From Azophilus sp965220425 (lineage in GTDB: Bacteria; Pseudomonadota; Gammaproteobacteria; Pseudomonadales; Azotimanducaceae): a stretch of 64,000 bases of DNA. Positions 33,788 through 42,622 of the stretch are shown here, in pieces (position 1 is the first letter of the stretch; every line of letters starts with the position of its first letter). The translations under genes were made by a program, and so were the position numbers. Location of the stretch: positions 868,001 through 932,000 of the forward strand of contig OZ244830.1 of NCBI GenBank assembly GCA_965220425.1, given 5' to 3'. The notes below the pieces were generated by a model. It saw only the letters and a program-made list of their open reading frames with translations, was not told where the DNA came from and searched no databases.

Positions 33788-35437
33788 ATGGCGTCGAGAA
33801 TACATAATCACTCATTGAACGCGCTGCCGCCGGGTACGGCTTTGGGCGACTATGTCATCGAATCCGAATTGGGCTGTGGCGGGTTCAGCGTCGTTTATCT
33901 GGCGCGCCACAATCTCACCGTCGATGACCCGGAGCGCACCTGGTGGGTGGCGATCAAGGAATACCTGCCTACCGAGGTGGCGGGACGGGACCGGGATGGA
34001 CTGACGGTGCGCCCGACACGCTCCGATCTTTGGGAAGCGTTTGATGAGGGTCTCAGACGGTTCAAGGAAGAAGCACTGCATATGGTGAGGTTTCAGCGCC
34101 TGGGGAGTGTGGTGGATTGTCTGAACCTGTTCGAGGCGAACGGGACTGCCTATCTGGTGATGGAATATGACGACGGCCTGCCGCTGTCGGAGTTTCTGCG
34201 ATTGCGCGAGGAGCAGGGTGTTCCCTGTTCCGAGGACGATCTGATGGCGGTAATGGTGCCGTTGCTGGAGTGCCTGACCGAGGTGCACCGGGCGGGGGTA
34301 CTGCATCGGGACATCAAGCCGGGCAACATTTTCGTGCGACGGGAGGACGATGTGACGGGTCGGGCGGCGGCACCGATGCTGCTCGACTTCGGGGCGGCGA
34401 AGCAGGATTATCTGGGGAAGCACAGCCGGTCCGGGGCGCCCTACACGCCCGGTTACGCAGCGTTGGAGCAGACGTCGTCGATTGACAGGATGGGCCCGTG
34501 GACGGACATTTACGCGTTGGGCGCGGTGATGTGGCGATTGGTGGCGGGTGGTAGCGGGGACCCGCGCTTGTTTGCGTCAGAGGAGTCGGTGGACCCGCCG
34601 CCGGGCACCTGGAATCCGCGGCCGGTGGATGCGCAGCAGCGGTTGGCGGCGATGAACTGGCGGCCGCCGCGGCCGGACCCGATGCCGAGTGCGGTGGATT
34701 TGGGTGCGGGGCGTTTCTCGCCGCACCTGCTGGAGGCTGTTGACCACTGTCTGGCGCTGTACCCGGAAGACCGTCCTCGAGAATGCGACGAGTTGCTCCC
34801 ATTGCTGAAAGCTGAGGAAAACGAGCACAACTGGTACAACGAGCCAGATGATGATCAGGACTTCTTTGAGACAGATTGGAATAGGCATGTCGACTCGGTA
34901 GGTGGGCTTTCCGCCTTCCGCAGCGGAGAGCAGCAAAAGGAAGGCAGCCTTCCCGAGGCATCTCTAGCATCATCGGCAATGTCACCAAATCATCATGTCG
35001 AATCAGTGTCCGGGTTGAAAATATTGCGTCGCCAGCGCGAAGACCGTGCGCAACGGCTGCGACGCATTGCGCGAGAGTCATCGGAATCAGAACCGAGTCC
35101 CCCAAATGCGGAGGAAGTCACCAAACCGGATAGGCGGCCTCTATTGCGACGCTTGGCAAGTGGAGACCTCGGCCTTGGTCGGTCGTACTGGCTCTACGGT
35201 GTCCTGCCCTACGCAGCGATTGCGTACATTGCGCAGGTAATGTCATTTGAAATTGTAGTGATGTTGTACGTTCTACTCGTACCATATGCCCTTACCGTGA
35301 CGGTGGGTGTCTTCAAAGCGGCGGAAAAATATGGGGGCTCCAGGTTCTGGGCTGTTCTGGCACGCATTTTCTCGTCAATTAATTGCATCTCGATTGTTGC
35401 AGGAGCAGTGCTGTTGCTCGCTGCGGTGGACTATTGA
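33788..35437 (+). CDS. Membrane Ser/Thr protein kinase
   Basis: This 549-residue protein carries an N-terminal Hanks-type kinase domain (about 20-340). The Gly loop is LGCGGFSVV, the ATP-binding lysine is in VAIKEYLP near residue 57, the catalytic loop HRDIKPGN is near 173 and the metal-binding DFG is near 200. GYAALEQ is the usual P+1-region variant of such bacterial kinases. A charged linker of about 110 residues follows, then two or three membrane segments at the C-terminus (from about 466). The kinase therefore faces the cytoplasm and is tail-anchored. All catalytic residues are present. The substrate is unknown; the FGE-domain gene lies 288 bases downstream on the same strand. Confidence 0.85.
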   Translation: MASRIHNHSLNALPPGTALGDYVIESELGCGGFSVVYLARHNLTVDDPERTWWVAIKEYLPTEVAGRDRDGLTVRPTRSDLWEAFDEGLRRFKEEALHMVRFQRLGSVVDCLNLFEANGTAYLVMEYDDGLPLSEFLRLREEQGVPCSEDDLMAVMVPLLECLTEVHRAGVLHRDIKPGNIFVRREDDVTGRAAAPMLLDFGAAKQDYLGKHSRSGAPYTPGYAALEQTSSIDRMGPWTDIYALGAVMWRLVAGGSGDPRLFASEESVDPPPGTWNPRPVDAQQRLAAMNWRPPRPDPMPSAVDLGAGRFSPHLLEAVDHCLALYPEDRPRECDELLPLLKAEENEHNWYNEPDDDQDFFETDWNRHVDSVGGLSAFRSGEQQKEGSLPEASLASSAMSPNHHVESVSGLKILRRQREDRAQRLRRIARESSESEPSPPNAEEVTKPDRRPLLRRLASGDLGLGRSYWLYGVLPYAAIAYIAQVMSFEIVVMLYVLLVPYALTVTVGVFKAAEKYGGSRFWAVLARIFSSINCISIVAGAVLLLAAVDY

Positions 35438-35725
35438 CCGATTCTTGTGAAGGCGTGCGCGAACGCGCAACTCGAACTCGTGTGTATTGCTATTTGACGT
35501 TTGCGTTCCAACACTACATTGAACAGGGGTGAATCGCTTGGTCAAAATGCCGGTGCAGATTTCAGGGATCGCGATCCGTAACATCTACGGAGTACGGAAA
35601 CCCAACCATGGTCCAACATATCGGACGCTGTTGAAGGCCAGAAACGCTCACCAATAGAAGCAAGTTTTTGCCGCCCACAATTCGAGGCACGCAAAAGGCG
35701 ATCGGAAATTGATAGGAAGATAGAC

Positions 35726-37567
35726 GTGAAAAAAAAGTTGTCTGGCGGTGTTTGCGGCAATCGCTGGTTGATCTGCATAGCTGTTGCATGCGCAACGTCA
35801 TGGTGGTCCTGTTTTCCACTTGAGGCCGCACAATCGACTACGAATAGCACCTTTGGAGCGGGACCGGAATCAAGTCGAGGCCTCGTACACACTGGGGAGA
35901 CCTTTTCCGATCTATTCACATCGGGTGGTCGTGGACCTGACATGGTGGTGATTCCGGCAGGCGACTTCCTTATGGGCTGCATGTCGGGGAAATATTGCTA
36001 TGCCTATGAAAACCCCGTACATGGCGTTCGAATTGCTCGACCGTTCGCTTTATCCAGGCATGAAACAACGTTTGCCCAATGGGATGAGTGTGTCTCGGGT
36101 GGCGGATGCGGAGCGTATCGTCCTGATGATCTTGGTTGGGGTCGAGGAGACAGACCCGTGCTAAACATAAGTTGGGAAGATGCCAAACGATATGTGTCGT
36201 GGCTGTCGCGCGAGACAGGTGAGCCATACCGATTGCCTAGTGAGTCGGAATGGGAGTACGCGGCGCGCGCAGGTACTGTAACACTTTTCCCCTGGGGTGA
36301 TGAACTTGGTGATGGACGCGCAAATTGCGATGGATGCGGAAGCAGGTGGGATGACACCGAGACAGCGCCGGTAGGGTCGTTTCGCCCAAACGGGTTTGGT
36401 TTGTACGATATGCACGGCAACTTGTGGGAGTTGGTAGAGGATTGTTGGAACGACAGCTACGAGGGTGCGCCGACGGACGGGGGACCACAATTGAGTGGGA
36501 TGTGCACGGAACGCGTGTTGCGAGGCGGTTCGTGGAACTTTGAGCCAGTAGACATCCGCTCAGCGAGCCGAGGCAGCTACTCCGCGACGGGACGGAGTGA
36601 TTTTTTTGGATTTCGGGTTGCCCGGGCGATTGCGCCCCGTGTTCCTCCCGAAGCAGGCCGGTCTGCCGTTTCAAAAGCCGAACGAACTCAGAACGAACGC
36701 CTACAACACGTACCACAACCAATGGACACGTTCGCCGACGAATTGACAACCGGCGGGCACGGACCGCAAATGGTAGTCATGCCTGTGGGAAGCTACCGGA
36801 TGGGATGTTTGTCGGATGACGATGCATGTGTTGACGACGAGAATCCAGTCCACGAAGTGCGGATTTCTCGACCGTTTGCGTTGTCGAGATATGAAGTAAC
36901 GCGGGGGGAGTTCAGACGATTTGTGGAGGCGACGGGGCAGTCGACGGGGGACTCGTGCAGGGTGTACGAGGCTGGCAGTTGGGAAACTCGCAGTGGATAC
37001 AATTGGCAGAATCCGGGCTTTCGACAATCGAATCGGGATCCGGTGGTATGCGTGAGTTGGCAGGATGCGATGGCCTACCTGTCTTGGTTGACACAGGAAA
37101 CCGGCAATTCGTACCGGTTGCCGAGCGAAGCTGAGTGGGAATTCGCGGCGCGCGGAGGAACGGAGACGAAGTATCACTTTGGGGATGCTCAATCCCAATT
37201 GTGCGATTGGGGAAACGGTGCAGATTTGAAGGCAATGTTGAGATTTTTTCGCCTGGGCGTGGCAACCTGCTGGGACAGTTTTGTCGACACAGCGCCAGTT
37301 GGATCGTTTGGGGCAAATCAATTCGGCTTGCATGATCTGCATGGAAATGTATGGGAGTGGGTTGAAGATTGCTGGAACGACAGCTACGAAGGTGCTCCGG
37401 GCAACGGGAGTGCCTGGGCGAGTGGTGAGTGCGGGAAGCATGTTTTGCGAGGAGGGTCTTGGCATGCCTATCCGGGAATGCTCCGCTCCGCTTTCCGTAA
37501 TGTGGCAGCCTCGGACCATCGACACAGCACGGATGGATTTCGCGTAGCCCGGTCGCTGCTTCATTGA
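35726..37567 (+). CDS. Secreted protein with two FGE-sulfatase (SUMF1-type) domains
   Basis: The start is a GTG at 35726 with AGGAAG upstream, leading a signal peptide (NRWLICIAVACATSWWSCF). Two tandem formylglycine-generating-enzyme-like domains follow (about 70-300 and 335-610). Both have the family signatures: MVVIPAGDFLMGC, FALSRHETTFAQWDECV, NISWEDAKRYVSWLS, YRLPSESEWEYAARAG, DMHGNLWELVEDCWNDSYEG, VLRGGSWN, FGFRVAR. True FGEs oxidise a sulfatase cysteine with a copper-binding cysteine pair; most bacterial paralogues bind other partners or ligands. No sulfatase lies nearby, so the biochemical role is open. A third such domain ends the protein at 60050. Confidence 0.85.
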   Translation: MKKKLSGGVCGNRWLICIAVACATSWWSCFPLEAAQSTTNSTFGAGPESSRGLVHTGETFSDLFTSGGRGPDMVVIPAGDFLMGCMSGKYCYAYENPVHGVRIARPFALSRHETTFAQWDECVSGGGCGAYRPDDLGWGRGDRPVLNISWEDAKRYVSWLSRETGEPYRLPSESEWEYAARAGTVTLFPWGDELGDGRANCDGCGSRWDDTETAPVGSFRPNGFGLYDMHGNLWELVEDCWNDSYEGAPTDGGPQLSGMCTERVLRGGSWNFEPVDIRSASRGSYSATGRSDFFGFRVARAIAPRVPPEAGRSAVSKAERTQNERLQHVPQPMDTFADELTTGGHGPQMVVMPVGSYRMGCLSDDDACVDDENPVHEVRISRPFALSRYEVTRGEFRRFVEATGQSTGDSCRVYEAGSWETRSGYNWQNPGFRQSNRDPVVCVSWQDAMAYLSWLTQETGNSYRLPSEAEWEFAARGGTETKYHFGDAQSQLCDWGNGADLKAMLRFFRLGVATCWDSFVDTAPVGSFGANQFGLHDLHGNVWEWVEDCWNDSYEGAPGNGSAWASGECGKHVLRGGSWHAYPGMLRSAFRNVAASDHRHSTDGFRVARSLLH

Positions 37568-37730
37568 CCCATGTTTCCCCGGAGTCAATACTCAAACTGG
37601 TCTTTGTTTTTTGCTAGGAGAGGCGTCGAAGCTGAACAACCCTTTGAGTGTAAATCAAGTTTCAGGGGTAAGATGGTTGTCTACCAGGGCGAATAGTCAT
37701 CGCAAAGGCCAGTAGAAGGAGAAAATCGGA

Positions 37731-38156
37731 ATGGAAAGACCATTCTTTCTCGGACGTCTAATTTGTATTTTTTTGCTCGCAACAGCGGTCGGTTGTTCGC
37801 GCGTTTCGGATCGGCTATCGAATATCTTTGACAGAGTAGAACAAACTAAAGCGTTGTCTGCCGAAACACAGGTGAAAATGCTTCGTGGCGCGTTGCAGTC
37901 GTATCGCATTGATGTGGGCGAATACCCGTCGACGTCAGAGGGACTTACAGCGCTAATGGCGCCGCCGCCAGATGCAGCCTACTATTGGGATGGTCCTTAC
38001 CTGATGGACGAGATTCCGCTTGATCCTTGGGACACTCCCTACCAATACGAATATCCCTCAGAGACGTCAACCGGCTTTGCTTTGTATTCGTTAGGCGCGG
38101 ATGGTAGAACAGGCGGGGAGGGCGTCGATGCGGACATCGGCTACCTGCCGCAATGA
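37731..38156 (+). CDS. GspG-like (T2SSG) domain lipoprotein
   Basis: Residues 30-141 match the globular domain of type II secretion major pseudopilin GspG: LRGALQSYRIDVGEYPSTSE, GLTALMAPP, GPYLMDEIPLDPWDTPYQYE, FALYSLGADGRTGGEG. In place of the prepilin leader there is a lipoprotein-type signal (LICIFLLATAVGC), so it is not assembled as a pilin but anchored in a membrane. No other type II secretion gene is nearby. Its stop overlaps (ATGA) the start of the next small frame. Confidence 0.75.
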   Translation: MERPFFLGRLICIFLLATAVGCSRVSDRLSNIFDRVEQTKALSAETQVKMLRGALQSYRIDVGEYPSTSEGLTALMAPPPDAAYYWDGPYLMDEIPLDPWDTPYQYEYPSETSTGFALYSLGADGRTGGEGVDADIGYLPQ

Positions 38157-38377
38157 TCAGCGTAATGGGGTTGAGGGTATTTACAATGACATTGAGATGA
38201 TCGAAGATCCGCCACATCCGGGCCTGCCGGGCCTGTGGCCAGGCGTTCTACATCAGAGAGAGGGTCTGTACCAAGTGCGGCAAGGTGGCTCCGATCACCC
38301 GTTCTGGATATATGGGGGATGCCTTGCTGTTCCTCATTGTGATAACGGTTCTGGTCGTGAGTTGCGTAGTCAGCTAG
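38153..38377 (+). pseudogene. Zinc-ribbon / transmembrane small protein with in-frame TGA
   Basis: The ATG at 38153 overlaps the GspG-like stop. The frame meets a TGA at 38198-38200, then continues with IRACRACGQAFYIRERVCTK and CGKVAPITRSGYMG, a four-cysteine zinc ribbon, and DALLFLIVITVLVVSCVVS, a membrane helix, to TAG at 38375. No other start codon exists between the TGA and the ribbon. It is most simply a gene killed by one nonsense change, or a sequencing error. Zinc-ribbon plus tail-anchor layout suggests a small membrane regulator. Confidence 0.5.
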
Positions 38378-38563
38378 TCTAACGTTTCCGGCGACTCCGG
38401 CTAGTTAGCTGTATGATTCCCAAGGTGACGCCCTCCTTGGCTGCCGTAGACCCCTCGGAGTGACTATTGGCATTGACGGGATAACCTCGGAGTCAACGGC
38501 AATTTGCTTATCCATGCCTCTAACCCATGCCCCAATTCAACCGGCTAACGGAGACTTAAGAAG

Positions 38564-40609
38564 ATGTATCGGCCCATAACCAACCTCCTCTACTGTTGCG
38601 CCTTCGCCATCTCCCACCTGCTCTACCCCGCAGATGCATTTGCTGAGGCCCCGCAGGATTGTGGTGGGTGGTACCTCAGAGATTCGGGTAACGACCCAAG
38701 CCGGCCTCATCCGTTTTTTGCCCGAGCATCGGCGAACACGATACAGAAGTGCTTGAAGTCTGGCGCTGATCCGAATTCGGCACCATCTGGGTATTCACCG
38801 CTTCACCATGTGTCCAAGCACGGAAACTCGGCCGCCGCTTTGGCGCTGCTTGAGGGCGGCGCAGATCCCAACTTGGCCGCCTCTAACGGCATTCGACCAC
38901 TACACCTTATTGGTCATAGCCTCGAAATGCTACGCATTTTACTCCACGCGGGCGCAAATCCTAGCGCCAGAGATCAACTTGGCCAGACGCCGTTGTTCTT
39001 TGCGGCCAACGAAGCAGTCGTGAACGAGTTGATTAAAGCGGGCGCCGATCCGAACGCCAAAAGTAAATATGAGTATACGGCCCTAAGATCTGCGCGGAAA
39101 ACTGACGTGCTCCTTGCGTTGTTGCGTCATGGCGCCGACCCGAATCCACGAGAAAGCCCTTGGAGCGAGCGTCGTACCGGGGAAGCAGTGTTGGCATTGA
39201 TTAAGGCAGGTACGAAAATCCCTAGCGATGTTAGCTATCGCTCTCCGCTGTACGATGCTGTGCTTGACGAAAGGGGCGTACGTGCCCTCGCGAGTGCAGG
39301 CGCAAGTGTCAACGCCGTATGGAACGGTGCCACGCCTTTAATGTCGGCCGTGCGAGCACCGAATCTTTCCTTGGATGCCCGCCACGCTATTGTGGCCGCA
39401 TTGGGGGACCTCGGCGCTGATCCGAACGTGGCGGATAGATTCGGCAGAACGGCACTCGATACTGCTTCTGACATACGGCTGATCCGCGCGCTGAGGAAAC
39501 TTGGCGCAAGGGTACGGATTGAGTGTTCCGAGTGGCGTTCGATGAACCAGCGACAACTATCGCAGAATGATGGCGGGACGTTTTTGAATAAACTGGCTCG
39601 GGTAACTGCAGAAGACGTCAAGCATTGCGTCCAAGCCGGAATTGACCCGAACGCGAGTTTGAAAACCGAGTTTGGCTCGACGACCACCACTCCTTTGCAT
39701 ACGGTGTTGGACGAGGAGGCCGCTGCTGCACTGATCAATCTTGGCGCGAATCCTAGCGCTAGGGACAAGGCTGGCAGAACGCCTTTTCACATTGGAAATC
39801 ACATCCTGCTATTGATCGCTGCCGGTGCCGAAGTTAATGCACGGGATGATAGCGGTCAGACGCCTTTACACTATGCTGCAGAGCGAGCTTCCCCAGAAGA
39901 CGTTCAAGCACTTCTAGCGGCGGGCGCTGACGCGAACGCGCTAGACGTGAATGGCGACGCCGCAATTCATTTGATTCACGGGGCCACCACTCGCGCGCGA
40001 AGGCTGGCTACGGCCGAACTTTTGGCTAGTGCGATGGAAATGCCGCTCGATTGCGCACCTTGGTTCGTATCCGGCTGGTTTGGGAGCGCGTGGGATGACT
40101 TTTCGATGATGACCGAGAAATCTATGCCAAACAACCCTGATCGATGTCTTGACTCGTGGAGCCGCGTATTGGGCAACGGGGCTGCGCCTCCATTAATCCT
40201 CGCAGCTTCTCGGAACATCGATCCTGATGTCATCCGCAAGATGGTGAAAGCCGGTGCCGACCCGAACCAGCTCCTTACCTTAAAGGGTTTCAATGATGAA
40301 CAGGAGCAGGTGACAGATTTTCCGCTTTATACGGCCGCCTACTTCAATAACAGCATTGCTTTGCGCACCCTACTTGAGCTTGGTGCAGATCCTAACATTT
40401 CAGTACACAGTGACTTTTCAAAAGGGGGGTACGTGCCACTACACTTAGTGACGGCTATGGACAATGCGGTGGCGGTAGCAGCTTTGCTGGAGAAAGGCGC
40501 GGACCCGAACGTCCGCGGTGTACTCGGCGAAGGCGCTTTGGGTATCGCGAGGAGAGTGTCGGCTAGTGCTAGCGTAGTTGAGATGCTGATCGCTGCCGGA
40601 GCCGAGTAG
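38564..40609 (+). CDS. Secreted ankyrin-repeat protein
   Basis: This 681-residue protein begins with a signal peptide (LLYCCAFAISHLLYPADAFA). It consists of about 15 ankyrin or ankyrin-like repeats, several ending in GADPN (LLEGGADPNLAASNGIRPLH, LIKAGADPNAKSKYEYTALR, LLAAGADANALDVNGDAAIH). A cysteine-containing insert near 505-545 (ALDCAPWFVSGWFG-like) interrupts the array. Ankyrin repeats bind proteins; periplasmic or exported versions are common in host-associated bacteria. The target is unknown. It starts 180 bases after the zinc-ribbon remnant. Confidence 0.85.
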   Translation: MYRPITNLLYCCAFAISHLLYPADAFAEAPQDCGGWYLRDSGNDPSRPHPFFARASANTIQKCLKSGADPNSAPSGYSPLHHVSKHGNSAAALALLEGGADPNLAASNGIRPLHLIGHSLEMLRILLHAGANPSARDQLGQTPLFFAANEAVVNELIKAGADPNAKSKYEYTALRSARKTDVLLALLRHGADPNPRESPWSERRTGEAVLALIKAGTKIPSDVSYRSPLYDAVLDERGVRALASAGASVNAVWNGATPLMSAVRAPNLSLDARHAIVAALGDLGADPNVADRFGRTALDTASDIRLIRALRKLGARVRIECSEWRSMNQRQLSQNDGGTFLNKLARVTAEDVKHCVQAGIDPNASLKTEFGSTTTTPLHTVLDEEAAAALINLGANPSARDKAGRTPFHIGNHILLLIAAGAEVNARDDSGQTPLHYAAERASPEDVQALLAAGADANALDVNGDAAIHLIHGATTRARRLATAELLASAMEMPLDCAPWFVSGWFGSAWDDFSMMTEKSMPNNPDRCLDSWSRVLGNGAAPPLILAASRNIDPDVIRKMVKAGADPNQLLTLKGFNDEQEQVTDFPLYTAAYFNNSIALRTLLELGADPNISVHSDFSKGGYVPLHLVTAMDNAVAVAALLEKGADPNVRGVLGEGALGIARRVSASASVVEMLIAAGAE

Positions 40610-40879
40610 GCTTGAGAAGTCGTCGGCCCAAATGAGATGGAAGCGGAGGGCGCGGGCACTAAGGCGGAACTCGCATTGCCGAAAGGGGTCAGCGGAAAGC
40701 GTCTTTGGCGCGAAGGACGGCGGCACTCCATTCTCATGAAAAAGCCTCCGGCAAACTCGGGGCGATTCAATCCATACACTGTCCTTGGGTGGAGTGCAGT
40801 GAAAGTGATGGCAAACGGGTCGGTCCATACAAAACACTGCCACGAACGGTGCTATCCTCTCCCTGACGCAAATTTGGTT
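40610..40879. other. Intergenic spacer between converging genes
   Basis: The ankyrin gene and the exported-protein gene converge here. A short open frame at 40637-40897 has no signal sequence, ribosome-binding site or recognisable motif, and I see no convincing terminator. Confidence 0.4.
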
Positions 40880-41689
40880 CTAATCCAAAGGACTTAGCCA
40901 CGATAGCCCGCGTTCCCTGTGTATCGCACGGAATTCTGGTATCTCCCGCGCCAAGTCTGGGCTTATACGGTCGACACTTTTCTCGACGCGGTTTTCGCGG
41001 AAGTAACTGTACTCTGCATACAAACAGCCCGCTGGACAGTCGCCCCATGCGTTTCGGAACACCACGTGCCATCCTCCCAAACCCCAATGGGCGTGAAGAT
41101 CTGGTCCTGATACAAGGTTGGTGTTGAGAGAGGCTCTACTTACGCCTTCCAATGACCCGTACGCCTGCGCCACCGAGGCGATGTCGATGTTTGGGTCGAG
41201 CTCGATGTGGAAGGAGGAGGGGAATGTCACGAAACTCTGTAACCTTTGTAGACCAAAGCTGCGGTTGAGTTCGTCAAACTCCCGACATCCTGTGTGGAAG
41301 AGCCCGGAGGTTCCTGCGCGTGGCAAACTGTGGGAAACCGCAGTAGCCAAAGATGGCTCAAGCTTTAAGAGAAGCACTCCGGGTTGATGGTCCATGCGAG
41401 CCGTTATCTCAGTCGTCCATGGCCAGTCGGTTCGAATCTTAGACAACGTTGGCATCAGCCCATTTCCCATATCGATGTCTATGCCTCGATGCCGAAGATT
41501 CCGCTCTTCATCGTCCATGATTGGACTTGGGATTGATTCGTGCACCACGACAACCGGAGGCCAGTCTTCGCAAGATGCATTCAGGGTTAAGGCGATCGAG
41601 AACAACGCCACCCGAAACAGCTTTGTCGCACCGTGCCTCTTACTCTTCCAATCCACAGTTGTTAGCCGGACACTACAAGAAAATGACAA
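40880..41689 (-). CDS. Putative exported protein, unknown
   Basis: The 269-residue protein has an N-terminal hydrophobic segment ending in a cysteine (LFRVALFSIALTLNASC), possibly a lipoprotein signal, though the lipobox is weak and the n-region is long, so a start further in is possible. The mature part contains SFGLQRLQSFVTFPSSFHIE, DIASVAQAYGSLEGVSRASL and WGLGGWHVVFRNAWGDCPAG with paired cysteines. I do not recognise a family; the DCPAGC and SLEGV motifs recall proteins that carry an N-terminal inhibitor-like fold, but this is weak. It is transcribed against its neighbours. Confidence 0.5.
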   Translation of the reverse strand: MSFSCSVRLTTVDWKSKRHGATKLFRVALFSIALTLNASCEDWPPVVVVHESIPSPIMDDEERNLRHRGIDIDMGNGLMPTLSKIRTDWPWTTEITARMDHQPGVLLLKLEPSLATAVSHSLPRAGTSGLFHTGCREFDELNRSFGLQRLQSFVTFPSSFHIELDPNIDIASVAQAYGSLEGVSRASLNTNLVSGPDLHAHWGLGGWHVVFRNAWGDCPAGCLYAEYSYFRENRVEKSVDRISPDLAREIPEFRAIHRERGLSWLSPLD

Positions 41690-41945
41690 ATGAAATCAGA
41701 ATACTATGATCGTACCGAACGTTCCGACCAAGGTACAACAGCCAACGCTCGTGTAAGTGTCGAAGTGGCTTTCGGTGAGAAGTCATTCATCCGGGCGGTC
41801 GCCTGCAGAAGCAACTGCGGAATCTGTTGATGGCCGACGACCCCAATCAGGCGCGCGCGATTGCCAAGATCGTACCGTTTCGCGCTAGTATGAATATGCG
41901 GACGCAAGTTGAATGAGATACATGGATAGAAAGGAATAGTGAGTA

Positions 41946-42243
41946 ATGACCCTCACCGAAGCCATGGAGACCTTGAGCTACGCCGAAGTGCATGCATGCT
42001 TCGTAGAGTGCTATCCAGAAATGGGTGTTTACGATGTGGCCGCACACCTCAAGGTCTTCAATGAGCTACGCATGCTTCAGCCGGTTGATGGCGAAACCAA
42101 AAAAATTCGTATCGAAGTGAGGCCGGCGGAATCAGCGCAAAGCGACACGTATGCAGATGTTTCGGGTATTCGGCCAGAGGATGACCAGGAATTGGCCATA
42201 GAGTTCGAGCCGTGGGAAACTTGGTTGGGCATGGAAATTGAAA
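41946..42243 (+). pseudogene. DUF6557-like protein, 5' part (split by IS66)
   Basis: This encodes MTLTEAMETLSYAEVHACFV, then YDVAAHLKVFNELRML and PWETWLGMEIE. It resembles small DUF6557-type proteins of unknown function. The IS66 element enters after GAAATTGAAA at 42243, so the open frame to 42326 ends in IS sequence. Deleting the IS and one copy of AATTGAAA joins this to 48399 and gives MEIEKPTHERLTSAEIVVHC and so on to the TAG at 48557. The restored protein is about 150 residues. Confidence 0.8.
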
Positions 42244-42281
42244 GTAAGCGGGCAAACAAGGCCGTTCTGGACTTTCGCCGC

Positions 42282-42507
42282 CTATTGAGGAGGTGGGTCT
42301 CGGGTGCGGCCGAGGTCGGAACGTAACGGCCGATCCGCGAACAGCGTCTTCCAGACCCGCGGCGTCAGCTCGTTGACTCGCTTCGCGGGATGTTGACCGA
42401 CCCGCTGCAGAACATCGACGAGGTAGGGGTACGGATCGACACCCTGCAACTGGCAGGTAACCAGCAGGCTCTGGATCACGCCTATCCGCCGAGCGCCCAA
42501 CTCCGTC
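42282..42507 (-). pseudogene. IS66 transposase TnpC, C-terminal part
   Basis: Reading from 42507: WTELGARRIGVIQSLLVTCQ then LQGVDPYPYLVDVLQRVGQH and RVWKTLFADRPLRSDLG. This is the expected continuation of NWTFA at 46236; the two parts join through TGCGTG to give TTTGCGTGGACG in frame. The rest of the frame after PLRSDLG is likely the true end with a short tail. Confidence 0.88.
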
Positions 42508-42539
42508 CACGCATAATGTTGAATTCAACATTATGCGTG
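42508..42539. repeat. Perfect 32-bp palindrome at RIT D / IS66 junction
   Basis: It reads CACGCA, a 20-nt palindrome with half-site TAATGTTGAA, then TGCGTG; symmetry stops exactly at 42508 and 42539. The half-site matches TAATGTTGAG at 42557-42566 inside the element end at 9 of 10 positions. The hexamer CACGCA is also at the other junction (46230-46235), but without palindrome. Confidence 0.93.
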
Positions 42540-42622
42540 AAACGTTAAGCGACTCGTAATGTTGAGTCGCAGGCGTCCGGCCCCGCGCTGACTGGCGACA
42601 GGGCCGGAATCGCTTAACATTT

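Noticed and set aside
38198..38200. Selenocysteine reading of the in-frame TGA
   Set aside because: The codon lies in a non-conserved-looking stretch before the zinc ribbon, with no evident SECIS-like hairpin or Sec genes; nonsense mutation is simpler.
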